Notes under the pieces: model-generated | Databases searched by the model: none | The model's input: only the letters and a program-made list of their open reading frames with translations | What the model was told of the DNA's origin: nothing | In this document: piece by piece, positions 39,901-54,536 of the stretch | How positions within the stretch are numbered: the first letter of the stretch is position 1 | Layout: each line of letters starts with the position of its first letter | Source: Cololabis saira | Taxonomy: Eukaryota; Chordata; Actinopteri; Beloniformes; Belonidae | Assembly (NCBI RefSeq): GCF_033807715.1 | Contig: NC_084596.1 | Coordinates: forward strand, 37,534,879 to 37,598,878 | Reading direction: 5' to 3' | DNA: 64,000 bases | Position numbers and translations under genes: made by a program

Positions 39901-42900
39901 CAAGGCCAATCTCACAATTCCAGCTGCATTTACAGTAAATACATAAACCGAGACGTGCTTTGTGAAATGCTTGTGAATGAGAAACACATTGTTAAGTGCC
40001 TAGTTAAGGTTAGAAAAGGTGCTATATAAGTATAGAAAATAATTATTGTAATAAAAAATATGAAAAAATAAATAAATAAATGCAGCGTGAGTGAAAACAC
40101 ATGTGCTGGGGCACCCCATCTGTATAGAGCCCATAATTTAATAAAAGAATGTGAAATTTGTGGCGAGACTTATTTTGGTTTCAGGATAAGCCAGTTGCAC
40201 AGATTGATGTGTACGAACTGACAGGAACAGGCTCGAGCACACATGCGGCACCCCCTCGTTTGTTTTTTAAGCTTCACTTTTCCAGCAAACGCAGAAGAAA
40301 TAACAGCCGTTAATCAGATGTATTGATTTATGTTTTGTTTGCTGACAAAATGTGTTTGTTTAAGACATTTTTGAAGACACATTGTTCTACCTCCACCACT
40401 ACTGAGCTTACTGTTTTTCAGCTGCCGTCACTTAGTGAGGATAAGTACAACCAGAACCAAGGTCTACAATATCAGACATTTATGGGGCATATTTGATCAA
40501 ATGTTTACATGTACTTAGATTAGAAAAAGTCGGATCACTGTTTTATCTGTATTGTATCTCCGTTCACAGGGGTTGGGAGATATTGTTAGTGAAGTTTACA
40601 TGTACTTTTATTGCATAGTGCAGATTTGATTTGGTTGTTCAAGTTGTAACTCTTTTCCATTTTCTGCAGGGCTTACATGAGTGTGAAAGAGTTAAAGGAG
40701 GAATTAAACCTGAGCGGAACAAACACACTCAATGTTTTCTTTGCCAGCAACTCAATGCGAGAAGAGTTGGCGGGGGCTGCAACCTGGCCGTGGGCAAAGG
40801 AGGCTCTTACGCACCAAGGTCAGATACGATTATATGAAGTTATTTAAGTTCTGCGTACGCTATTTTTATCTGTATCTTGCTTTTTGGTTTGAACTGTCTG
40901 AATGTAGCACCATCCGTTCAATTTTCTTTTCTTTTCCCTTCCTCTTTCCTCCTCATTTATCAATTTTGGATTTTTATTTTTCTCCACTTTGTTTCAGTAT
41001 GTTTTAACCATCCACTTCTAACTTCCACTCTTAGTTGTTTGCTTTAGTCATATCCAAATTAGTGGATGAAAGCAACTGGAGCTGGCAGAGATTTACCCAT
41101 CACAACGTGTCTTTCCTCTTCTACAGCGGAAAATGACGATCAACGCAACAGCAACCAAACAAACAAACAGCTGTGGGCTCAGTTTCAGTTTTGCCACTCC
41201 TGCTCACTTGGCAGCTGTTCTTTTTTTTACTTTTTTATTTTCTTAAGTAGTTTGCACACTAGACATGTAGGTGACATGAAGTATAGAGTAGAGGTAAATT
41301 ATATCTTTCTATAAAAATGTCATCCTAGGAGAAACAACTCACTTTTCTTTCAAAATATGGGAAATGTTGCCTTTTTTCAAAATACATCTTTATATGAGGT
41401 TAAAGCCACATTCATTCACATTAAACAAGAATCCTCATTTCTGCCTTATTTTGCATTAAGGACAAAGTGCACCTTACTGCGTCACCATCAGTCATTTCTT
41501 TGTAAGTTTAACTGTGTAATATTGCCAGTAGGTGAGTTCAGCCAACCTGTAGAGGAATCTCATTTCAGATGCTTATATTCATTCTTTACCATAGTTAAGG
41601 TGTGGGTGGACAGATAGATTGACTGAGACACAGAAAGCCTTGCATTTCGTCTGAATTAGAACAGACCGGTACAGGGTCTGCATTACACGGATGCCGTACT
41701 AATACCTGTCAATCTCACGCTATTCATTCCTCATTCATAAACAAGTCCTCTAAAGTCCTCCACATGAGGCAGAACCTCATTCCTAATCTGGAGAGGTTAT
41801 TCCACCCCTCTCCGACCATGTCCTCAGAGGGGGTGCTCAATCAACCAGTCTGGTGATAACTTAAAGGGGACCTATTATGAAAAACATGTTTTTTCTTGCT
41901 TTAACATATATAAAGTGGTCTCCCCTCAGCCTGCCATCTCAGAGAAGGAGGAAAGCAACCAAATTCTGCAGTGTCTGTACAGCCGCCCGGATGATCCATC
42001 CAGTCTGATGTGGATCTACGAGCCGTTCAGATTCTGCTCCCGTCGTGACGTCACGACGGGAGTGATGCGTGAAACCAGGCCCAACAACTAACTCTGGCCG
42101 GAACAACAACAACCACTCCGCCGGCCGGAGCTTCTGCCATTTTTTGGTAGCGGTGTATCGTGATGCCGTCTGTTCGAGCTAGACATGCGAATTGCTCTGT
42201 TGTTGGTTGTAAAAACCAACACAAGCGATGCTTTGTGCCCTCCCCTGCTACACGTCATTCAGGCAGCCAATCAGCACAGAGCCTCATTATCATAGCCCCG
42301 CCCACTCATAATCCCGCATAGATAATGAGCTTAGAGACCGGGATGATAAAGACATGGCTCAGAGGCTGAATTTCTAATTTATTTAGCAAAAAAAAAAAAA
42401 GCTTGTTTTTAAGACATTCAAGGCCTGTTTAAAATAGGTATTAGATGCCATAATAGGTCCCCTTAATATCGCGGCTCAGTGACGGCAACAGGAGCAGCAC
42501 TGCCACCAGCATCCCTGCATAGACCCCTATGCAATGATGCTGGCCGGGCGGTGTGATTCCCCTCTAATTGGAGCGTACTCTCCATTCATCCTTCTTTAAG
42601 GGGGGAGCGTCCACCCCAGTCTGCCAATCCAGAGGTTCTTCCTCTGATGTCCATGTGCTGCAGAGACTTGTCAGCCAAGACAACCCTACACCATCCAGAG
42701 CCTCGAGGACAACACAGTGGCTCTCTTCCTTCCTTCCCTTCTGCTGTGCAGCTTTTCCATCACCTGGGTGCTCTCAGCTGTTAACGGGTGATCCCATCCA
42801 GGAGTCCGGGATCGAGGCATTTCGGTGCTTAAATGGCGAGGAGTAAATCTAAGATAAACAGCTGTGATCTTCAATCCCCCTTCAAACCATCAATCATCAA

Positions 42901-45900
42901 TACCTCAGATAACTACGCAAACAGGGATTGCTTTGAGAAGCTTTTACACCAATATGATACAGTGTTTTTTGTTTTGTTCTACATTTTTTTTATATATTCC
43001 TCTAAAAGATAAAAAAATGTGTCCATCCAGATTGATCTTTTAAAGCCTGATGTATGAAATAAGATATAGAAAATCCAATTTTATAGTGTTTTATAGTGTA
43101 CAGACCCCAAATTTTGTTTCTAAATAATTATTTCATTGCATTAGTATGAATACATTGCGTAATTGTATTTTTCATTTATTTTATTGTTTAATTTTTTTTT
43201 TAATTTGAGGTTGGGGCAGAGAGATATGAAAAAATCCATGTGTTAAATATGATAGAGATCAACACCATTCAGACTCATTTGTGATAAAGCAGATACTCAT
43301 GAACCTCTAGACCCTTTGGTTCTCTAGTTGTCTGGCTGCTCCTACAGCTCGTCCCTTCAGTCTTGATTCTGTATCCGAACTTCTCACTTTTGCTGGTCTA
43401 AACACCCTGATTAATACGGTACTACAAATAAGAAAAGTACGTTCGGCTCTCTCGCCTGCTGCTATCTAACCTCTGAATCAAGAGGGGCTGAGACAGAATC
43501 CAGCTGGTGCTTTTCTCTGGTGATGAATCAGTGAGACTGCCTGTAAGAGTCAGTAGCTGAGATTGACTGACCTCTCCGGCGGAGCGGCGGAGCGCATCCT
43601 GCAGCAGCTGCAGAGCTGCAGAGCTGCTCTGCAGCAGTTGCCCCAATGAAACTCTCACCCAATTCTATTTAAGCGATGATAATCACTCATGTCATTAAGC
43701 TGTTTTCAAAACTCCTGAAGATTCTTCTTTCATGGAGCGTTTCGACAGCTTTATTGCAGATGACTGTATCAGTGTCACTTATCCAGTTTCCTGCCATCTC
43801 TTTTCCCCAAATGTATACCATTCCTGAATGAGTGCACAGCGAACATGGTTTGGGTTTTTTTTGTGGGGGGGGTTACATTTTTGTACATGTTTGGAAAGAC
43901 CGTCTTACTGTTAAATTAGTAGCTTCTGTCATATTTCTGTAAGGGGTAAAAGTGCTACTTATTGAGATGAATCAGTGTATTCAGTTCAGACACACTGTAT
44001 GGGGTGGCGTCACACAGTTGAGTATATTCATCACGTGTAGCAGATGAGAGAGGAGGAGGGGAACAGCAAGTACACTTAGTCAATCCGATGACAAGTGGTT
44101 GCATTAAAATGTAATAAAAGTTGCCCTGTAAGTGCATCTCAAACAGACCCCTTGCTATGTTCCAGGACTTCGTCAGCGGAGCAAGTTAAGAAAACAATCA
44201 CTTTTTTGTGGTTGAGCATATTTTTCTGGTGTTTGAAGTGGCTATTAAATATAAAATTCTGACATTGAGCCATTCACATTTTCAGTATTTCACTGCATTT
44301 GGGTAGCACAAAGCAGTGAGACAGAGTTCAAAAGAAGAGAGGGTTGGAGTGGAGTCAAGTGGCTCACTCCATCCCTCAGCCTGACTGTTATGAAAAGGGC
44401 TGTTCAAACATGTCGACATGGGAGCTGTTGTACTGCCTATTACTTTGGTTTTTCAGCAAAACATGTCAGACATTTCAATAAGACAAATTGCTTTTTAAGA
44501 ATATTTTAAAAAACAGCATAATATGTCACCTTTAATTACAAATGTTTCCTCCCTTTCTCAAGACGAAATACACATTTAAGCGGTGTGGCCCGATGCTACG
44601 TAGGTTGAGTTTGGGTGGTTGGATTCTTCATTTGCCAACACACAGAATAATAACAAATAATAAAGCAAAGCATCTTCATTGTGGATAACACGTTTATCAT
44701 AATTTACCAGATGAATAATGCAGAATCATTTCACAGTTTATTTTTACAGGGTTTGTGGATGTGTGATAACTGTTAACTGATTTTTTAATTTCATTTCATT
44801 CTTTTTGTGAAAATCTTTTCTCTGGGTTAGTGTATTTGTTCAAAGTAGTATTCAGATGAATTTGCTAAAAAAAAAAAAAAATTGGTGTCTCAAAAAGTTT
44901 ATTGGAATGGCTTCCAATAAAAATACGAGTTTTTATATTACACGTACAAAACTACTATGAAACTGCTAATTTCACTTGTTTTATTGTCTGCAGCATTTAG
45001 ACATGTTCTAACTTGAAGCTTAACAATAGTATAATTTTTCATATTATAGCTCTGTAGATGTATGATATATACATTTTAATACTGATATTTTATACAATTT
45101 TACACGGTGCTGCAAACACTTATATAGACGGTCACTGTTATGTTTTAGAATCGAATGGTAGAATTTAGTTCTGCGCTGAAAATCGTTCCACATGGCATTG
45201 ATTTTAGTTTTACAACATCTGTCTCTGCTTTAAAACAAGTTATTGGATGACAAGTTGTCTCCAGAGGTCTCGTTGTTTGGTGTCTGTGTACTTAATGTCT
45301 TCATTGCTCAACGTCTTCACCAGTGAACACACAGCTTCTACTTAGAAAACCAATAACTCATGTTTGACTCCACTTAACAGACAAGGCATGAAAACAAACT
45401 GTAACCTCTTTATAAGGGGCAACAGGATTTTAAGAATTAGTTCATTGTTTGCGTGTGTGTGGTGTGTGTATATATAAATATATATATATATCAAATGGGT
45501 TTCAGAGCAGCATCATTATAATAGAAAAATATACATGCTTATGGAAGGAATGATTACATTTTTCAGAATTTCTTTTAATTAGTCGCCGCTATATTTTGTG
45601 GGGACGATAGCTAAGAAGAACATCTTACTTTCAGATCAGTGGTGCTACTGTTTTATTTCATGCAAGATTGAAAGGCGGTGTTTCTCCATGTTTCAGGAAC
45701 ACATTACTGGCCCGTATCTCTTGATTGCCGACTGACTGGAGTCCATTTGGGTTTTGTGTTCATTCCTCACTGGTTTTAAATATCATAGTTATTAGTTTTT
45801 ATGTTATTTTCTCCGTGATAGATTGTTATTGTGGGCTTACTGTGAGTATAGACTATAAGACCACAAATTCACATTTCCTGGAATTAATTTTCTTGTTTAG

Positions 45901-48900
45901 TTCCTCTGGAATGTGAAATAAGTCCTGGATGATAGGTCTGATAGCTCACCATGATTTCATATTTTACATTTGGCAAAACGTCTGATCCAGAACAGGGTTT
46001 AATATACATCGTGCCATGTGAAATGAAAATAAATCCGTTCACGTCATGGGCAGATGATTGAGGCGATGAGGCATTTCAAAATCTTTTATTTTCTGTCTTT
46101 TTTCACTGTCTCTCTCTTTTTTCTTCTTTTTTACTATGTCAATGTAAGTATTGACTGTGATAAGCTATATAAATTAAAAGTTTTTATATATTATTATTAT
46201 AATCAGTGCTGTGAATGCAATGTCTTGTCCAGGTGGGATGGTTCTGAACCCGTCATACTTTGGTACGAAGGGCCACCACAACACAATGATCCATGAAATG
46301 GGACACATTTTTGGATTGTACCACGTCTTCAAGGGGGTTAGTGAGCGGGACTCCTGTGACGACCCATGTCAGGTAGGACTCATCAAATCTGCTGCATGTA
46401 ATTATGCTGAGTATTGAGTTATTGTCAAAAAGAAAATGCATATGCCTCCATTAAATACAAGAAAAGGGTCATCTCTCTTATTTGGTCTCCATGAGCAAAT
46501 CATAAATAAAAACACTTAACGCCAGGAACAGCATTCAACAGGTAAACATTTAAAATTTTAAATGTGCAAAAGAGCATCAAGGACCACACAACACTTTTAC
46601 AACATAGTAGTTGTCTTTGCTTATTAAAAAAATACAACGAAAAAGCAAAAAACAGTGATACGCTACTCAAAACAGTGTTATTAAACAAAAAAAATGAATA
46701 GTTTTCAAAGCCTTAGCTGCTAATATAGAATAAAGAGGGATTTACAACTGTTCATAGTCAAGGTCTTTCCATTTTGATGCAATCATTGGTGATTAGAAAT
46801 AATCCTCCAGGCAGGGAAGCAACATTCCTCATTTCTCGTTTGTCCTCAAAAGACTGGCACTTATTTTAATCTTGGCAGATGGTGAGTGGTACGGTGATTT
46901 GAGACATCCTATATCCTGCTCATCAAAACTTAAATGTTGCCATATAATACTGAATACAGAAATTTTCATTTTTCCGAATCGAATGACTCTTCAGCATCAA
47001 CGCCTGTTATGAGAGTATTTAACGGATCCACGCATAAAACCCATCACGTGCCTGCCTTCTTTTGACAGCTCGCCTTTTGCCAGTGTCAGTCAAATAAGAA
47101 ATTATATTTTCTAATCTCTTTCCGATTATTAAAGCAAATAACCTGGATCAGTATTTAAGACAGCGGCAGGTCGTTATGAGCTAGACTTTGTTAAGTTTTG
47201 CTTGGTTTTGGAATCACAGAAATAATAGCTCACTTCCACTTTGTTCCACTTTGTTTTGCCCTCCTTCAAAGAAAAACCGCATAAAGGTGTCAGTATACAC
47301 CAAAATTGTGTTATGCCATTCTCCTAGAAACCTGTCTCCCCTGGTATTTAGTTCGTTTTTAGGCTTGATATTGCATTCCCAATATCTCTTTTTGTAATTT
47401 TCTCAGTTAATAACCTATTTTGTTTCACTGATGGTAATAAAATGCTAGAAATCGCTTTATGACTGAAACTGTTGCTGCATTTGGTTGAGAGTATAACTTA
47501 CAAACATATTTTTCAAAGGCGTTTTTCTTTTCTTCTGTCTCATAACACTTGAGATAGTATTAGGATATCTGATTTTGAAAATTGCTGTCGTTCTCATTTT
47601 GTTAACACTCTCTAAGCAATATTTTGTTTTCCGGCTCTAGGTATTTGTGTCTGATCTCCATTTGTTGTTCAAGTGTCTTAACTCCTTTCATGTTTTGTTA
47701 TGTTTATTTTAGTATTTGGGGATTATTGGACTCCATATGTTTTGGTGTTTTCATATTAGTTGGTAGTTGTAGTTGACTTGTTTCTGTTAAAAAAATGTTC
47801 TCCTACACTTGCCTCTAAATAGTGCCTTAAAAGTGTTCCACGATAAAACACTGGGTGTATCTTCATTATAATTAAATTGCATGCACTCCCTGGTCCCTTT
47901 TTGTGACGTACCTCTAACACATTTAGCATTAAGTCTCCATGCTGTAGTCTTGGTATTGGCATCAACATGAGGTTCAAAATATACTGCTGCATGTCCGGAT
48001 ACATCTCTAATCACTGTCTTTCTGACCGAAACATTAAAAAAGTCAGTCATTAAGGATGCAGAATGAGGGTATGAGAAGAAAGTAAACCTTAGGTTGGTAG
48101 AGTTCTCTCCATTTATAAATCCAAACTGTTTCCAAAAAAAACATCCCTACATACAATATCTTAGGGTTAATTCATTTCGATGGGTTATCTAGGGGGAGAT
48201 AACAATGTTTTATCTCTAAAAATCTAAGATAATTTTAAATCCTTATTTCTTATTCATTTGTTTGTTCCAGATGAGTTCCCTGACAAAATATTATTAGTTA
48301 ATTTTCATTTTCATTTCTAGTGATGAGTTTGCTTCTCTTACTTTTACCTCACGCAATTTCTCAGAACCTTTAATTGGTCCCAGTATGAGCCAGGATGGCC
48401 TTAACCAGCCACTAACCCTAGCCCCGACCTTAGACTGCTACAGTCAAAGTTTTTCAGAGAAACCTCCAAAGTCAGTGAGGAAAGCCTCCAGGTCCACGAA
48501 GGGCCTCCCCAGTGCAAACTGCTACCTCAGTAAACCCAGCCCTTTAAAATAAAACTCTTGAGTGATGCTGAGTAAACACAGGCTTAGAAGGAGAAGCACT
48601 AGCTTTTACACAGGACTCTACATGCTTCCCTTGACGGAGGGTTTTACTCTACTGTACTTTTCGGTGCCATCGTGCATTCACACGGCTCTGTCATGTCCAC
48701 CGGTAGGAGATTACCCCGTCTATGGAGACAGGAGATCTGTGTGCTGACACCGCCCCGACACCTAAATCTAAAGCCTGCCACGACCCGGGAGCTGTTAACG
48801 ATACGTGCGGATTCACCACCTACCAGAATACCCCGTACAGCAATTACATGAGCTACACAGGTACCGTGGATGAATATTCTCTTATTGCTTCCTTGTTGGA

Positions 48901-51900
48901 TAGAAATGACCCATTTGAAAAGTTTATCACAGAAATGACTGTTGCACGTGTTATCACCAGAGGTGGGTAGAGGAGCCAACAATTGTACTCAAGTAAAAGT
49001 ACTGTTACTTCAGAATAATATGACCCAAGTAGAAGTAAAAAGTAGTCATCCAAATAATTACTTGAGTAAAAGTAAAAAAGTACTTGGTGAAAAAACTACT
49101 CAAGTACCGAGTAACTGTTGAGTAACGTCTGATTTATTTTTTTAACGCAACCATTCAAACAGACAAAAGTACAAAATAATCATCTTCAGGCAAATGAATC
49201 AATAAATCAATAAATCAATAAAATAATAAAATAATAAAATAAATTAAAATTAATAAAAAATAAAAAATAGCTTAAATTAAAATAAGCTTAAAGTACATTC
49301 AAGTACTTTAATAAATAATAAAATAATAACAGAATAAAAAAATAAAAAAATAAATTAAGCACAAGTAGCACAAAATTTCAAGCCTTTGTACTTTTCTTTT
49401 TTAACCAGGCAGAACTAGAACAAGCCCATAAACTCATATAAACTCTGTGTGTGTGTTTGAGTCTGTGTAAATGTGACAAAACATGCAAAAACAAAATTTT
49501 TTCCCAAAGAATCACTCAGTGATGTCATAAGATTGACGCGTATGCGGAGGATTAAAAGAAAAGTAATGAGCTCAACGTAGCCTAATGTAGCGGAGTAAGA
49601 GGAACAGTTTCTTCTTCACAAATCTACTCAAGTAAAAGTAAAAAGTAAGTACAAAATTTCCCAAAACTTACTCAAGTAAATGTAACGGTGTAAATGTCAC
49701 TCGTTACTACCCACCTCTGGTTATCACACCTCTTTGCTTAAGATGTCAGCAATGTGCCTAATTATTTACAAATGTATGATGAATCTGCAGTTATATGAAG
49801 GCTTTTGTTTGAACCTCATCAGATGACAACTGTACCAACCACTTCACCCCGAATCAAGTTGCCAGGATGCACTGTTACGTAGACTTGGTCTACCAGAAGT
49901 GGCTGATGGATCGTCAACCTGCCGCTGTTCCTCTCGCTCCCATAGTGACTGACCAGAACACAAACTCTGTCTCCATGTACTGGCTCCCACCCATGAGAGG
50001 GCCTCTGTATCAAAGGTACGCATGTCTGGGCACCTACACTTTTATTTTAACAACACGCCAGACTGAGTTCTGTCGTCTGCACTAGGGCTGGGGATCGATT
50101 CAAATGTCAAGAATCGATTCGATTCCGATTCTTAAGATTCAGAATCGATTATCAAGATTTGATTCGATCCGATTCGATTCCGATATTGATTTGGGTTAGT
50201 GTTATTAAAACTGTTTTTTGAGCTGTTGCATGAATTATATGACTGTAGTTATGCAAAATATTACTACTAGTATTATATTGAGATTAACCAGCAAGTATTG
50301 GCAGCTAATGATGCTGTAAGGACCAATCAGCTCCCAGAATGCTGATAGAACTGCTTTCAGAAACATCATGTGGGTCAGAATTACCAAACAGATCCAGGGA
50401 GGAAACAGAGCCGTATGAAATCGGTTTTTATTTTTTCCCACATTCTGTTTTTATTTGTTCCATTTTCGGTCTATTTTGGTTTTTAATTTTTGAGCATTTG
50501 GTTTTTAGCATTTTTTGCAAATGTAACCCCAAGACAGTAGACAATTTATGCAATTATAACCTAACACTTTCATGTTTTCATACCTTTAAACATATTTAAA
50601 GGCAAAAACATGGCACCAGTTATTCTCGTGTCCAACAAAACATTCCTTTTTTGGGGATAAACAAAAAAATAACCAAAAGTTGTAATGTAATGATGAAAAA
50701 AAAACAAAACATAAATAAATAAAAGAAACCCCCCCCCCCCCCCCGCCTAAAAAAAATCGATCTTTAGACATATGAATCGATTTTTAGGAATTAATATGAG
50801 AATCGATTTAGAATTGGGAAATCGATTTTTTCAACACAGGCCTAGTCTGCACTTGTCTTCTGTGTGAGAAGTATTGGTACCACAAACCAAACTGGATGGA
50901 CAAAGAATTTGTAACAATCTTCGCAGTCTTTGTATCCGAGACTCACGCTACCACGATGGACAACACGGCCAGCTATGGGTTACATGTGTTCCTTTTTAAC
51001 GCTCATGAAAAAGATGAGTTAACACAAGTGTACTTCTTGGAACATTCTTTGGGAGTTAGTGTTTTGAAGAAATAAATCCTTTGTAGACGCAAGTCTGCTG
51101 TGTGTTGACGTGATTTTTGCCTCCAGTTAGACTTTTACAATAGTATAAATTTTTTAAACTTCCTGTTTGTCAAATATGATGCAAGGGGGGGGGGGGGGGG
51201 GGGGGGGACTTCCAGTAACTTCTTAAATGGTTTTGTTCATGTGTGCATCATCACTTTATAAACAAACACAAAGAATGCCTGTGTAAATGAATGACATAAG
51301 CAGCTACGCAAAGAAAGTGAACACTAAAACATGTTGTAGCTCACGCTGGGTTGTGAGTGTTGGAAATGACTGCGGTTATGTCTATCGCCTGGGATAACTT
51401 ACACCGTAAGTCACGACTGAACTGAGACTCACTTATTGACAAAGGACTTCAGTTTAGATAAGTCCAGCTGTACTTTTGTCTGGAAATTGCATATTTCCTA
51501 TAATCAACCAAGGTTTCCTTTTGTTGAAGCTCTTCCTTTCATGTGTCTGGCATTAATTGCGGAGACTGTGAGAAAGATGGGGTTTTCCACCAACATGCCT
51601 ACGAGGCATCCTCACCTCGCATCTGCGACACATCGGGTTACTGGACACCCGAGGAGGCAGTTGGTGAGTAAAAACGTGTGTGTGTGTGTGTGTGAAAATC
51701 TACCTGTACAGATTTAATGGTGATTGATACGCTCTATTCAGGCCAGTGGGTTTGTTAACAAAATTGAAAATGAAAAATTGCTGATACTTCAATCGAACGG
51801 TACTTAAAAAAGTATTATTGTCATTATTGTAATTTAACCAAATAAACAATTCAACAGTTATTTCACACATCTCACCTCTTAAAAACTACAGTTGACCAGT

Positions 51901-54492
51901 TTAAGTACTTTTCCTGACCCACTATTTTATGTCAATAATTGTTGGAACGGAGAAACAGGGGGGGTTTAAGGTTTTAGCACAGCCACCCACCTCCACACAC
52001 CCTGTTCCCTGTAAATTTCAGGTGCGTGCAAGACTAATGGCTCCTGTAATAGGAAAAAGCAGAAAATCATTAAATGATAATAGCCCTCAACTACAGGCCT
52101 CTGTGTGTGTCTGTTCTGTTTAAGCCAAAGCGAGTACCAAGATTGTTAATGTTAGCATCAACTCTGGCTAATGTTTAGGTGCTGTTCAAACACTGAACCT
52201 CTGTCATAAACCAAAAACTGTATCCTGTTGCACTCTTGCTTTTGTACATTAATCTCCATGCACACCACATGGTCCTTGTTATTCCAATTAGGATTTATGG
52301 TGAACCACGCTTTCTTTTGACGTGACTTGTAGGATGAGAGGAAGGCAACATAAAAAAAGAAAAAAGGAACACAATTAAATAAATGAGGCACATTAAAGAA
52401 GAGTGAAGAAAAGAAACAGAGGACATGCGGGAAAAAAATAATGTATCAGCACATTGACACTGTCCTCCATAATGTGTAAGAATTTCCTGTGAAAACAAGT
52501 GGCAGGATGCTGCCGGATCATAATGACGAGAGAGAGAGTCAATAAACAGGAGTATGCACATAAAAGGAAGCTGGTTTCCCTCATTCCCTTTTCACTGGAA
52601 AGACCGTTTAAAAAAGAGCAATGATGTATCGGGTCACTTTATCCGCCAAGGGAGATGGGCAGTATCACCTTCAGCAGATAAGTTGGAGGAGAAAGTGGAA
52701 AAATCCAGACTCCTCAAAACCATACCTGTGTCAATATTGACTGACCTCCTGACTTTGAGTTCATTTCAGACGTTTCAAAGGCTGCAGCCCTTTTGTGAGT
52801 GATTAGAATGGCTTATGCAGCGTACCGAGTTTCAGAGAAGCCTTCTAGAGGCCAAAGCTAATACAATGTGCAATCTGCTGATGCTGTTTACTGAAGGTTA
52901 TGAATAATTTAACATTGATGTAAATTAGAAGGTAATTATAAGAAGACATAAAATAACGTAAAATAAGAAGTGGATAAAATAGACTCTGTGTAGAAAACGT
53001 GGATCAATATCAGTGATAGGCTGGTGGTGCGAGAGACGTCAATATACCGTAGTTAGTTTTTTAGTTAGTTAGTTAGTTCGTTTTATTTTGGTCCATTAGT
53101 AAATCAAAACATGCACCACAGTAAAGCTGGATATATAAATAAATGAACCAAAAAAGGTGTAGACTGAAGCCGTAGCTTATATAATTCCTACCCTTTTTTA
53201 CAATACATCACATCACAACAAATCAAAATAAAAAGTATTAAAGAGATCAATTACAACAAAAGCATGTGATATAGAGGATTTACAGGAGAAGCTGCTCTTG
53301 GTCATAGTTTATATTTATCAATTGCCTTAAGTTTAAACATTTTTTTGAATTTGTAGATAGAACTACACATTTTTAGCTCATCACAGAGACTATTCCACAA
53401 GTTTACCCCTTTAACAGAAACACATCTACTTCTAAAGTTTGTCCTTACCTTTATTTTTTTAAACATACAAGTTCCCCTGAGTTCATACCGACTTTCTCTG
53501 GGTGAAAACATTTCCTGAATGCAGTAAGGAAGTAGCTTGTTGTGGGCCTTATACATTATAAGAGAAGTCCTTAGCTCAACTAGATCTACACATTTTAAGT
53601 ATATGAATGATGCCAGGGCCAAAAATGAAGAATCTTATTCACGTTATCTTTAATGTTGTGGCAGATCAGTCTACAACATTAGCACAGATCAGATGAGTAA
53701 GAACAAACCTGTGGGAAGGAAAACAGAACAATGATGTTTCTAGCATCTTTTCCTTTTCCTTCACCTTTTCAGCTGGTTCCATCCATCCATCATCCATCCT
53801 GTTCAGGTCTTATGCTGTTTAGCTAGCATTTTTTCTTTTAGATCTCACTGAACGTTTTGTCATCATTGGGTAACATGGTTTGTCTTAGTAAGAATATAGA
53901 TGTATAGATACCTTAGTCCTTTTTATTAAACAAGACAACTGATAATAACTTCCTTTATGTGACTCCATCATGCTCATCACTAAATGGACAAGTAACAACA
54001 AGGGGAATAATAATTACTCCCCATTCTTACTCTATAAAAAGTGAGCTTGCTTGTAGGAATGGGTGATAATGGGACGATATACCGTCAAAAAAATTCCCTA
54101 CGGTAAGAATTTGTCATCTCGCGGTAAAAACTATAAATTCCCGTTGATGATGTTTTTGTGTAAAGCCGGATTAAGGAAGGAAGGAAGGAAGGAAGGAAGG
54201 AAGGAAGGAAGGAAGGAAGGAAGGAAGGAAGGAAGGAAGGAAGGAAGGAAGGAAGGAAGGAAGGAAGGAAGGAAGGAAGGAAGGAAGGAAGGAAGGAAGG
54301 AAGGAAGGAAGGAAGGAAGGAAGGAAGGAAGGAAGGAAGGAAGGAAGGAAGGAAGGAAGGAAGGAAGGAAGGAAGGAAGGAAGGAAGGAATGAGCCTGAA
54401 AGAAAAAAAGAAAGACAGAAATGAGCAGAAAATGAGCAGAAATGAGAGAAAGAAAGAAAGAAAGAAATGAGCCTGAAAGAAAGAAAGAAAGC

Positions 54493-54536
<44 letters not shown>

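Noticed and set aside
54173..54390. Regular repeat array considered as CRISPR-like
   Set aside because: Tetranucleotide microsatellite without spacers, in a vertebrate genome.
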